A stretch of DNA of 64,000 nucleotides from Verrucomicrobiales bacterium (GTDB lineage Bacteria; Verrucomicrobiota; Verrucomicrobiia; Limisphaerales; J093): assembly GCA_015075445.1 (NCBI GenBank), contig JABTUJ010000001.1, positions 103,059-167,058 of the forward strand, written 5' to 3'. Below the pieces are notes generated by a model, which searched no databases, was not told the DNA's origin, and saw nothing but the letters and a program-made list of their open reading frames with translations. Every line of letters begins with the position of its first letter. The first letter of the stretch is position 1. Of this stretch, positions 54,001 to 60,897 are shown one piece after another. The position numbers and the translations under genes were made by a program.

Positions 54001-54174
54001 GAAGGGGGGGCCGTCGTGGAGGATGAACGTGGGCGCGCCGGCGCGGGCGGCCTGGATGCGTTCGTAGAGGCGGGTGGCTTCCCACTGGGCGAGGCGGGCC
54101 GGCTCGCGTTTCACGAGGTCGGCCTTCATCGCGAAGTCCGTGCGCGGCAGATTGAGGGTGTCTTTGTAGTCCAT
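51052..54174 (-). CDS. ileS: Isoleucyl-tRNA synthetase with in-frame repeat insert
   Basis: A 1040-residue class I synthetase that charges tRNA-Ile. The HIGH motif is HLGH in GEIHLGHVLNKILKDI. The editing domain follows, and the WSIPCRTALAEAEVEY segment is present. The KMSKS region reads GEKEAKSRGSKSA, which departs from the usual KMSKS. The C-terminal zinc finger is CERCWHWEP...CHRC. Between DQWFIRVDHRIK and LRQLALDTIERVRWIPEWG, normally nearly adjacent, about 60 residues of heptad repeats (TSDVDPH, RLSDFAL) are inserted from a 21-bp minisatellite (52588-52770). I chose MDYKDTLNLP at 54174 because the longer frame upstream is a shadow of the S41-like gene. The last codons and stop lie in a GGGGTCGC repeat. 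Confidence 0.93.
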   Translation of the reverse strand: MDYKDTLNLPRTDFAMKADLVKREPARLAQWEATRLYERIQAARAGAPTFILHDGPPFANGEIHLGHVLNKILKDIVLKFKALRGCRAPYVPGWDCHGLPIEFKVTQELRKAGQQPAQRPPAPAATPPAEPPATPTAPAARDPEFSPAAIRNACDAYARKHVAIQRDQFKRLGILGDWDNPYLTLAREYEAEELRLFARLVERGFVYRGKKPVYWSIPCRTALAEAEVEYQDHVSQSIYVKFPVLGHPNTFLLLWTTTPWTLPANLAVAYNSTFSYSLVRVPTGDDTSEDYLVSALLLSTVAAKCGWTQYQIVRSLEDGHLRQITYQHPFCNRTGQLFAGDEFVTNDAGTGFVHVAPGHGLEDYALGLRQHLPIYSPVDDDGRFAWTDDLPRDQQMPADLLGKSILERHGKSDANEAVLHELRARQALVHQENYHHSYPHCWRSKTPVIFRAMDQWFIRVDHRIKTPAAPNPDLPTSDVDPHTSDVDPHTSDVDPHTSDFDPHTSNLAPRPSNFALRLSDFALRLSDFALRQLALDTIERVRWIPEWGINRIQGAVQSRPDWCISRQRSWGVPLPAFYTATGEPILDARVVRNVARLVEQHGSNVWFEKNAADLWALVRPADWTGPEAAGKSADTLDVWIDSGSSSQAVTARRPELQRQPAASPDARNHLPPPFQADLYLEGSDQHRGWFQSSLLLALAANDAPPYQTVLTHGFVVGDTGEKEAKSRGSKSATLWVNDFGADVLRLWVASQDYRGDMVLSEARVQQVAETYRLLRNTLRYQLANLFDFDPARHAVQDSQLTSLDRWILHAFAQLESEVLRAYEAYEFHQVYQRLGQFAAVELSAIYHDVIKDRLYTDPADSSRRRSTQTTLHRLCTSLCQMLAPMLAFTADEAWEFLPGRSKPSVHETVWQPLGLAADPADVALWTRLFQLRDQALVTLEQARRDKTIGKALEAQLQFAGPATLLDPISPHAELLRELLNVSALTFARAEAADEVRIQLTAADGRKCERCWHWEPTVGAHATHPTLCHRCLTALGSHLNI
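52588..52770. repeat. 21-bp minisatellite inside ileS
   Basis: On the plus strand, units such as GTCCGAAGTGTGAGGGTCGA (left from 52658 on) and GGGCGAAGTCCGAAAGTCGA repeat with a 21-bp period, so the insert stays in frame and encodes heptapeptides. It belongs to the same GAAGTTCGAAG class as the array at 27930-28156. Confidence 0.88.
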
Positions 54175-54175
54175 G

Positions 54176-55169
54176 TCAGGGTTGGCGCAGGCCGACGAGG
54201 GCCAGGCCCTTGAGCAAATCGAGAGCTCGCAGCAGGGCGGGGTCCCGCACCTGGGGGGCGACGGGGGGCGCGGGGCGGCGGGGTCGGGCCGCGGACGGAT
54301 CGAGCGCTTCGCGGTGGAGGCGGACCAGGTCCTCCGGTGAGGCGGGTCCCGCGGCTGGGCGGAGGCCGGAGCCGGCGCGGAAGGGGTCTTCGAGGTAAGC
54401 GCGTTCTTCCTCCGGAGGAACCACGATGGCGAGGTCGGGCACCAGGCCGCTGAGCGGCACGGGGGTATCGCCACTCACCTGGACGGGGGCGACGGCGACG
54501 CGGAGGCGTTGGCCGGTGGAGAGGGAGAATTCCTTGAAGACACTGGCCTGGCCGGCGGTGGGCGACCCGAGGAGGAGGCCGAGGCGCAGGGCGTGGAAGG
54601 TGGCGGCGAGGGCTTCGGCGGCCGCGCGGGTTTCGCTGTTGACGAGCAGGGCGACGGGGAGCGTGAGGGCGTTGGTTTTGAGGGTGGCCTCGACGTGTTC
54701 GTCGCCCCAGGCCAGGAGGGTCTGTTGGCGGTTGACGAACAGATCGGCGGTGCGACCCGCCTCGGCGAAGTCCTCGCCGTCGGCAAAGCGGAGGTCGAGG
54801 ACCAGGCCCTTGATCTCCTGGGTGGCCTGCAGGGAAGCGAGGGTGCTTTGAACGGCGGCGGCCAGGCCGGGGGCGACCCGGGCAACGCGCAGATAGGCGT
54901 AGGCCGACTCGAAGACGTTGGTGCGACTCAGAGGCGGGGCATCCGGGGCGGGGGTTGCCGAGGAGGCGGAGGCGGGTTCTGAGGAGCACGCGGGAGCGCA
55001 ACTGCTGCAGCAGGCCTTGAACGGCGGCGTCGTTCAGGTCGGATTCGGTTGCGCCGGCGAGATTGGATCGGACGATCCCAATCACCTCGTCCCAGGGCGG
55101 CAGCTCCGCCGCCGGGAGGGCGGAGGCGAGGAAGGTGACGCAGGCCAGCGATCGCAACGCGCGTTTCAT
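54176..55169 (-). CDS. S41-peptidase-like (CtpA/tail-specific) protein, one frameshift
   Basis: The ATG at 55169 opens a signal peptide (MKRALRSLACVTFLASALPA) and reads WDEVIGIVRSNLAGATESDLNDAAVQGLLQQL. Near 54985 the frame is lost by one base; the continuation reads NVFESAYAYLRVARV, KGLVLDLRFADGEDFAEAG, LVNSETRAAAEALAATF, GSPTAGQASVFKEF and SGDTPVPLSGLVPDLAIVV. These are the S41 core strands. In active members a Ser precedes the segment aligned here as RAAAE, but Ala is found, so this copy is probably not a protease. It stops 1 bp before the ileS start; the pair is likely co-transcribed. Confidence 0.65.
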
Positions 55170-55259
55170 CGGCGCGCACCCTAGCAGAACCGCCGGGGGA
55201 GACACGCACGGATTTTGTCGCGCCGGTTTTTTCTTTTGCCGGTGTGCCCGTCGGACGGC

Positions 55260-55770
55260 ATGCTCGCCGGCGTGGGCACACGTCGCGATGCGCGCGAACG
55301 CGCGGTGCAATTCCTGTTTCAGTATGATCTCAACCCGCCGGCCGATCTCGAGGCGGCGCTGAATCATTTTTGGGACGCGCCGGGCCGGGGCGCGGGAGCG
55401 GGGGCAGGGCAAACCGACGTGAGGCGAGGCCGCGGAGCTGCCGCCGCCGACCGCCCAGGAGGCGGCCGTGCGGCTGTTTGCCGATCCGCTGATCCGCGGG
55501 ACGATCGAGCACCGGGCGGAACTGGACGCGCGGCTTTTGCAGTACGCCAAGAACTGGGACCTGCCCCGCATGGCGAACGTGGATCGCAACATCCTGCGGC
55601 TCGCGATGTACGAGATGCTGTACCGGGAGGACATCCCGCCGGTGGTGAGCATCAACGAGGCGGTCGACATCGCGAAGAAGTACTCGACGGATGACAGCGG
55701 CAAGTTCGTGAACGGGATCCTCGACAGTCTGCGGAAGGAACTCATGCGCCCCGCCCGCCTGGTGACCTGA
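55260..55770 (+). CDS. nusB: Transcription antitermination factor NusB, frameshifted
   Basis: NusB binds boxA RNA with S10 for rRNA antitermination. The ATG at 55260 begins MLAGVGTRRDARERAVQFLFQYDL, the NusB N-terminal helix, but the frame is lost between about 55395 and 55430. The rest follows from EAAELPPPTAQEAAVRLFAD through YAKNWDLPRMANVDRNILRLA and REDIPPVVSINEAVDIAKKYS to the stop at 55770. All family blocks are there, so the gene is probably intact in the real genome and the break is a sequence error. It precedes the PHP gene by 7 bp. Confidence 0.85.
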
Positions 55771-55777
55771 CTTGCGC

Positions 55778-56635
55778 ATGGCCGCTGACCTGCATCTCCA
55801 CAGCCATTTCTCCGACGGCACCTACTCGCCGGAGGAGATCGTCGGGCACGCCCGGCGGCTGGGCCTGCGGGCGATCGCGCTGACGGACCACGACACAGTG
55901 GAGGGCTGTGGGCGGGCGGCGACGGCGTGTGCGCGGGAGGGGCTCGAGTTCCTGTCGGGGGCGGAGCTGACCGCCGAGCTGGACGGCCACGAGGTGCACA
56001 TCCTGGGCTTTGCCCTTGACCCCACGCATCCGCGGCTGCTGCGGGAGCTGGCGGTGTTCCAGAGCGCGGCAGGACCGGGTCCGGGAAATGGTCGAGCGGT
56101 TGAACGCGCTGACGTTCCGCTCTCGGCAGACGCGGTGTTTGCGCTGGCGAACTGCCGTTCGCCGGGCCGGCCGCACGTGGCGCGGGCGCTGGTGCAGGGC
56201 GGGTTTTGCACGTCGCTGGACCAGGCCTTCGACCGGTACCTCAAACTGCATCGACCCGCCTGGGTGCCGAAGTTCAAGATCTCGGCCCACGCCGCCATCG
56301 ACCTGATCCACGAGGCGGGCGGGCTGGCCGTGATGGCGCATCCCGGGCTCAACCACAACGACCGGCTGATTCCTCCCATCGTGGCGGCGGGGTTGGACGG
56401 CCTGGAGTGCTGGCACACCAAGCACTCCGCGGACGCTGCCGGCCGCTACCTGGCGTACGCCCGCCAACATAACCTGGTGGTCACCGGGGGTTCGGACTGC
56501 CACGGGTTGAGCAAGGGCAAGCCGCTGATCGGTACCGTGCGCCTGGACTGGAGCCACTTTGAACACCTCAAGCAACGGCTCGCCGCGCGGCGGCCGGCTC
56601 CGCCCCACCCGGCTGATCATGGCCTCTTTGACCGA
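55778..56635 (+). CDS. PHP-domain phosphoesterase (3',5'-nucleoside bisphosphate phosphatase-like), frameshifted
   Basis: A PHP-domain protein of about 285 residues. Metal ligands are in ADLHLHSHFSDG, ALTDHDTVEG, VMAHPGLNH and TGGSDCHG, the layout of the YciV/RNase AM-like 5'-3' exonuclease or 3',5'-bisphosphate phosphatase group. Around 56075-56115 a short stretch is read in the wrong frame: the correct reading RQDRVREMVERLNAL occurs in another frame, so two indels are present. The 3' end runs into the ftsY start; restoring one G near 56622 would give a PHP stop about a dozen bases past the ftsY ATG, so the true end is set near 56635. Same transcript as nusB. Confidence 0.8.
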
Positions 56636-57527
56636 CTCAAGTCGGGGCTGCAGAAGTCCCACGCCCGGCTGGTTCATGAGATCCAGCGGATCGTGACCCG
56701 GTCACCGCGGCTGACGGCGGCGTCGCTGGAGGAGCTCGAGGCCGCGCTCATCGCGGGCGATCTGGGGCACGCCTTGATCAGGCAGATTGTGGCGGCCGTC
56801 AAGCGCGCGTACGAGACGTAGGGCGGCGCCGGGCTGACGTGGTCCAGGCTGCGCAGCGGAAGTGGCGCGAAGTCTCGGCACCACCCCGCGGCGTTGGGGC
56901 GGGCGCCGCAGCCGCCGACGGTGGTGTCGGTTGTGGGCGTGAACGGGACGGGCAAGACCACGACGTGCGCGAAGCTGGCGCGTCGCGTGATGGCGGCGGG
57001 GGAATCCGCGGTGCTGGCGGCGTGCGACACGTTCCGGGCGGCGGCCATCGAGCAGCTCAAGCTCTGGGGCCAGCGGCTGGACGTCCGGTCATCGCGGGGC
57101 GTACCACGAGATCCCGCAGCGGTGGCGCACGACGCCATCATCAGCGCCGCGCAGTCGCGGCAGGCGCATTATCTGTTCGTGGACACCGCGGGCCGGCTGC
57201 ACACCAAGAACAACCTGATGCAGGAGCTGCAGAAGGTGCATCGGGTGATGGACCGGAAGCTGCCAGGCACCGCACGAGACGTTGCTGGTGCTCGATGCCA
57301 CGACCGGCATGAACGCCTTGAACCAGGCGCGCGAGTTCCACAAGGCGGTTCCCCTGACCGGGCTGGTGGTCACCAAGCTGGATGGCACCAGCAAGGGCGG
57401 CATGGTCGTGGCCATCCAACAGGAGCTGGCCCTGCCGGTGAAGTTCATCGGGGTGGGCGAACAGCCGGACGACCTGCAGCCGTTCGACGCGGATCAGTTT
57501 GCCCAGGCCTTGTTCGGGACGGCGTAG
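56619..57527 (+). CDS. ftsY: Signal recognition particle receptor FtsY, multiply frameshifted
   Basis: FtsY is the membrane-associated SRP receptor GTPase. The ATG at 56619 plus one restored G gives a typical start ([13 protein letters not shown]). The N domain follows ([20 protein letters not shown]), then a stop at 56819 unless a base is missing. G1 is [21 protein letters not shown] is present, G3 is DTAGRLHT, and G4 is [10 protein letters not shown] near the end. Further indels are near 56870, 57085-57110 and 57270; most can be repaired by restoring one base to a homopolymer. Because all functional blocks remain and the gene is essential, sequencing error is the likely cause. Confidence 0.82.
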
Positions 57528-57546
57528 GCTGGGGCGCTTTCCTGCT

Positions 57547-57669
57547 GTAGGCGCCGACGTGAGGAGGCGTCGTGAGCCGGGGGCAACGACACTTCACTTC
57601 CTCCAATCTGTTCGTGGCTTCGCATGACGACTTGGCCCGGTGACCTCGCCTCCTCACGTCGGCGCCTAC
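57547..57669. repeat. Family B palindrome with perfect 23-bp arms
   Basis: Arms at 57547-57569 and 57647-57669 are exact reverse complements (GTAGGCGCCGACGTGAGG at the left outer end), enclosing a 77-bp centre. It lies between the convergent ftsY and nucleotidyltransferase genes and starts 19 bp after the ftsY stop. The long perfect stem could stop transcription from either side. Confidence 0.92.
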
Positions 57670-57701
57670 GGTGGGAGGGCGCCGCCGGGACGTCCCGGCC
57701 C

Positions 57702-58235
57702 TCAGTTCACCCGCGGCGGTTCTTCGCCGTGTTGGGCGAACCAATGACGGAGAAAGACCAGATCCCCGGCGTCCTTGGCGCGATGGGTCACCGCCTTCAT
57801 GCGCCACAGCAGCCGTGGCGAGGCGAAGGGAATCGGCACACCGCCCAGTTCGCGGACGATGACGTGCAGTGCCGCCTCGGCATACTCGATGCCGCCCGCG
57901 GAACGCATCAGGTCCACGAGGATCTCGTCCGCGACGCGGATCACGGTGTAACGCTGCAGTTCGCCCGGCTCGAGTTCGCGGACCGCCCGATCCGGCAGCG
58001 TCGCCAGGGCACCGAACACGGCAGCTTCGTTCCCCTGATCTGCGGCGACCAGCAGGTCCACATCCACGGTCGCGCGCGGGTAACCGTTGGCGATCATGGC
58101 CAGGCCTCCAATCACGACGTATCGGGCCTGCCGCTGATTGAGTTCTCGACAGAGCGCCACCAGGTCCGCCTGGGTAGGCGGCCGCGATTCTAATCCTGCG
58201 GGAGCCCGCTCCGGGCCAGCATCTTCAGTCGCCAT
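57702..58235 (-). CDS. MNT-type nucleotidyltransferase, AbiEii/HEPN-MNT-like
   Basis: A 177-residue protein of the polymerase-beta-like nucleotidyltransferase fold. It has YVVIGGLAMIANGYPRATVD followed by VDLLVAAD, which supplies the GG...D-x-D pattern of AbiEii/MNT families, and later DEILVDLMR and a helical tail (LLWRMKAVTHRAKDAGDLVF). Such proteins act as toxins or antitoxins that modify RNA or a partner protein, or as metabolic nucleotidyltransferases. It overlaps by 46 bp the small ORF 58190-58420, suggesting a coupled pair. It could also be a lone housekeeping nucleotidyltransferase. Confidence 0.75.
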   Translation of the reverse strand: MATEDAGPERAPAGLESRPPTQADLVALCRELNQRQARYVVIGGLAMIANGYPRATVDVDLLVAADQGNEAAVFGALATLPDRAVRELEPGELQRYTVIRVADEILVDLMRSAGGIEYAEAALHVIVRELGGVPIPFASPRLLWRMKAVTHRAKDAGDLVFLRHWFAQHGEEPPRVN

Positions 58236-58420
58236 GCATCAGCCTCCTCGTGACTGTGGAAGCGGTAGACGCCAACCGGCGCCCACCGCTGTTTGAGACT
58301 GCGGTGCATCTCCCGCGACAGTTCGAGCAAGGCCATCCCGGCCTTGAGCGGGTCCGCCGGGGCCGTCCGCCTGCCCACCACTCTGTCCACGGTCTCTTCG
58401 ACGTTGATGACCGGCTTCAT
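58190..58420 (-). CDS. Small protein upstream of the nucleotidyltransferase
   Basis: A 76-residue protein beginning at MKPVINVEETVDRVVGRR and ending MLARSGLPQD. It is helical with a basic centre (SREMHRSLKQRW) and has no signal or membrane segment. Its 3' end overlaps the nucleotidyltransferase start by 46 bp, so the two are coupled. The frame further upstream (to 58540) contains a family C palindrome and is not included. No family was recognised. By position it resembles the small partner found upstream of some AbiEii-type genes. Confidence 0.55.
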   Translation of the reverse strand: MKPVINVEETVDRVVGRRTAPADPLKAGMALLELSREMHRSLKQRWAPVGVYRFHSHEEADAWRLKMLARSGLPQD

Positions 58421-58498
58421 CCTGGTGAACAGCTTACGCCGCGACGGGACAGGCACAAGCTTGGGTTGGGTTGCGGCAGCCTCGCCCCACCGGGGGGA

Positions 58499-58523
58499 GT
58501 GCAGGCGGGACGCCCGCACCACA
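58499..58523. repeat. Family C palindrome
   Basis: A diverged copy (GCAGGCGGGACGCCCGC followed by ACCACA) in the 138-bp gap upstream of the small ORF, with no other content recognised. Confidence 0.6.
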
Positions 58524-58558
58524 AGGTTCATGGAGCACACGCACCGGGCCGGGGGAGC

Positions 58559-59071
58559 TCAGTTTTCCCACGGCGGCTGCTCGCCCACGCGCTGGCCTGC
58601 GGCCACGACGAACGCCTGTCCTTCGCTGCGCACCAACGCCGCGCCCTGGCCCTCGAACAAGCGGAGGAGATCGTCGTCCGACAACTCGCGCCAACGCCCC
58701 GCGAGGTCGCCCGTTCGCACGATGGTCACGGAGGCGGGATCGCTCGTGATGATGTGGACCCCGGCGGGTCCGCGGGCAACCACCGGCTCGGGAACCGCCG
58801 CCTCGACTGCCACCGGGTCGGAGCTCGCGACCGGTGGGCTTGGCGCGGTCAGGGCCACCGCCCCCGGTTCCGAACGTTCAGGGACGAGCTGCCAGAGGCC
58901 CACGACCGCCAGCATCACCGCGGTTGCGGTGACGACTCGTCGGCGCATGCGGCGGTGGCGCTGCTGGCGCCGGACTCCCGCCAACAACGTGGTAAGCAGC
59001 GCGTCGTGTCGCGAGGTGGCGGGCCCGGCTTCGAACAAGTCGTCGAGCAGGGAAGGGTGGTCAGGGTTCAT
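58559..59071 (-). CDS. Single-pass membrane protein, anti-sigma-like
   Basis: A 170-residue protein with a charged N-terminal cytoplasmic part, one membrane segment (VVTATAVMLAVVGLWQL, about 45-62) and a periplasmic tail with Pro-rich linker then GVHIITSDPASVTIVRTG and GQGAALVRSEGQAFV. It starts 11 bp inside the end of the upstream ECF sigma gene, the usual position for an anti-sigma factor. The ZAS zinc motif (HxxxCxxC) is absent, so it is an unusual or non-canonical regulator. No other family was recognised. Confidence 0.6.
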   Translation of the reverse strand: MNPDHPSLLDDLFEAGPATSRHDALLTTLLAGVRRQQRHRRMRRRVVTATAVMLAVVGLWQLVPERSEPGAVALTAPSPPVASSDPVAVEAAVPEPVVARGPAGVHIITSDPASVTIVRTGDLAGRWRELSDDDLLRLFEGQGAALVRSEGQAFVVAAGQRVGEQPPWEN

Positions 59072-59672
59072 GTTTGAGTTCCTCGAGGATGACGGCTTTG
59101 AGTTTGCGTCGGACGCGGCCGAGCCGCGACTCGACGGCCTTGTCGGTCTCGCCCGCGGCCTCCGCGAGTGCGTGGACGGAATGGCCGGCTTCGTACTTGG
59201 CCTGGATGAGACCTCGTTCTTCGGGCGGCAACGTGCGCAGAGCCCGTTCGAGGGCGTCGGTCAACCGCTGGTCGGGATCCACGGCGGGGGCGGGCGGGCT
59301 GGACGGGCGGTGCCAGGCCAGGAAACGGTCGAGGAAGGCGAGGTACCGGTGGCGTTTGCGCCGGTGGTCCACCGCGGCCGTGCGGGCCAGCACAGTGAGC
59401 CAGCTCCAGAAGGCAGGTTCGTCGTCGAAACGGCGAAGATGTCGCACCACGCGCAGCAAGGAGGCCTGGAGCGCTTCGCCGGTGGCCTCTTCATCGCCGC
59501 GCGTGACCACGAGCAGGTAGCGCCGGAGCCGCCCGGAGTACGCCTCATGGAACCGGCACCAGGCGTCTTCATCGCCGGCCACCATGTGGCGGGTGAGGGT
59601 GGCGACACCGGAATCGGCCGGCGCGGTGGCTGCCGGCACGGTCGTCGTCGGCGACTCGGTGCTCCACGCCAT
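59061..59672 (-). CDS. ECF-type RNA polymerase sigma factor
   Basis: A 203-residue sigma-70 family protein. Region 2 is visible as TRHMVAGDEDAWCRFHEAYSGRL and FWSWLTVLARTAAVDHRRKRHR. Region 4 is LERALRTLPPEERGLIQAKYEAGHSVHALAEAAGETDKAVESRLGRVRRKLK, with the LPPEER and HTH features of ECF factors. I chose the ATG at 59672 over an in-frame GTG at 59693. It overlaps the membrane anti-sigma-like gene by 11 bp and lies 30 bp after a secretin-like periplasmic protein gene on the same strand. A surface- or envelope-sensing regulon is likely. Confidence 0.85.
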   Translation of the reverse strand: MAWSTESPTTTVPAATAPADSGVATLTRHMVAGDEDAWCRFHEAYSGRLRRYLLVVTRGDEEATGEALQASLLRVVRHLRRFDDEPAFWSWLTVLARTAAVDHRRKRHRYLAFLDRFLAWHRPSSPPAPAVDPDQRLTDALERALRTLPPEERGLIQAKYEAGHSVHALAEAAGETDKAVESRLGRVRRKLKAVILEELKHEP

Positions 59673-59702
59673 GCTGGGAACGCTGGCGGCCACGGGGCGA
59701 GG

Positions 59703-60623
59703 TTAACGCTCGCGGGAAGGAGGGGCAACCGGCGCCGGAGCGGGAGGTGGTGGAGGGGCAAAGCCAGGTGTGGCGGCAGGAGCGGCTGGCATGGCTGGCA
59801 GCGCCGGCGTGCCTGGAACGGGCTGCGTCGGGACTGGCGGGACCTCGGCACTGCCACCTCGCGGGGCGCCGCGTCCGAGTTCACTGAGCACCTGGGCGAT
59901 GACTTCAATACCTTTCAGATCACCGACGGCGATGAGGAGCTGGGTATCCTTGTGGAAGTTCATCTCGGGGACCGGCTGGTCCGAGATGTGACGGAGCATC
60001 TTCCAACCTGTTTGGATGGCGGTGGTGATGTCTTCAAGCGGGTAGGTCTCGAGGTACCGGCCGAGGTTGAAATAGCGGACCCGCCGGTCGGGGGCCGGGG
60101 TGGCCGAGGGCGATTCGGGCGGCAGGCTGGGGGTCTTGCGGTAGAAGTACCAGATGGCCTCGTCGGACGGGACCCCGTAGGTGCGGAAGCCGAAGCTCGT
60201 TTCGAACTGCTGGTAAATCGGTGGGCGGCCGGCCTGGTGGCCGGTGACGACGGCGACCGTGCGGCGGCTGGCGGCTTCGAGGGCCTGGAAGAGATCGACG
60301 ATGTTGACGTTCTTGACGCGGATGGCGGGGAGGTCGGTGTCTTCGCAGTCGCGCGGGATGATGGCATTGACTTCCTTGCCGCTGGCTTCGGCCACGGCGG
60401 CGAGGAAGTCCATCGGGGATCCGCCGGGGAATTCGAGGTCGAAGTGCATCAACTGGCTGACGTCGACCGCGCGGTTGGCGGCGGGCAAGGCGCGGGCGGG
60501 AGGGGGCGCAGGGTTCGAGAAGGGGTCCACCTGATCCTGGGCGGCCAGGGTCCAGGCGAGGGGGAGGGCCAGGAGGACGGGCAGGCTTCGGCTGAGGAAG
60601 GGACGATGCGTGTTCGGTTTCAT
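59703..60623 (-). CDS. Secreted protein with STN/secretin-N-like domain
   Basis: A 306-residue exported protein. Signal peptide: SLPVLLALPLAWTLAAQ. A region near 45-110 (FDLEFPGGSPMDFLAAVAEA, IRVKNVNIVDLFQALEAAS) resembles the STN/secretin N-domain fold used in TonB signalling and secretins, and a second similar part is near 185-240 (YLETYPLEDITTAIQTGWKM, DTQLLIAVGDLKGIEVIAQVL). The C-terminus is a long Pro/Ala-rich tail. It is upstream of the ECF sigma and anti-sigma-like genes on the same strand, so it may be a target or sensor of that pathway. I chose MKPNTHRP at 60623; further upstream is next to the GGGGTCAG repeat. Confidence 0.6.
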   Translation of the reverse strand: MKPNTHRPFLSRSLPVLLALPLAWTLAAQDQVDPFSNPAPPPARALPAANRAVDVSQLMHFDLEFPGGSPMDFLAAVAEASGKEVNAIIPRDCEDTDLPAIRVKNVNIVDLFQALEAASRRTVAVVTGHQAGRPPIYQQFETSFGFRTYGVPSDEAIWYFYRKTPSLPPESPSATPAPDRRVRYFNLGRYLETYPLEDITTAIQTGWKMLRHISDQPVPEMNFHKDTQLLIAVGDLKGIEVIAQVLSELGRGAPRGGSAEVPPVPTQPVPGTPALPAMPAAPAATPGFAPPPPPAPAPVAPPSRER

Positions 60624-60667
60624 CAAAGGGGAACACGACGCCGGGACGGAAATCCTTCGATCCATCT

Positions 60668-60693
60668 GAGGGGTCAGCCCTTAATTTAATACT
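60668..60693. repeat. GGGGTCAGCCCTTAAT element, left copy
   Basis: A 26-bp element beginning GAGGGGTCAGCCCTTAAT. An exact copy in the same orientation is at 62771-62796, 2103 bp away, so the two flank the pectate-lyase-fold gene as direct repeats. This copy lies 45 bp upstream of the STN-like gene start. Confidence 0.95.
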
Positions 60694-60897
60694 TAACGCT
60701 TTTCGACCGCGGAGGGCGGGGATGACGCGGATGATGTGGATGGGGGGACAGGAGGGGTGCGGGAGGGGGGTGCGGCGATTGCGGCGGGTGGTGGGGAGTG
60801 TTTGTCGTTCGGGGTTCGTTCAGGGTTGAAGCGCGGGAGGGCGGTGGCACCCTGGGCGTCGGCGGACGGCAAAGGTTGCCGGACCCGTTCTCGAAGC

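Noticed and set aside
50956..54213. A 1085-codon plus-strand open frame antisense to ileS
   Set aside because: It is a GC-rich shadow of ileS with repetitive E/G/V-rich composition and no domain; ileS motifs on the other strand are clear.
56619..57527. ftsY as a pseudogene
   Set aside because: All G motifs and the N domain remain, and the indels resemble homopolymer losses, so sequence error is more likely for an essential gene.
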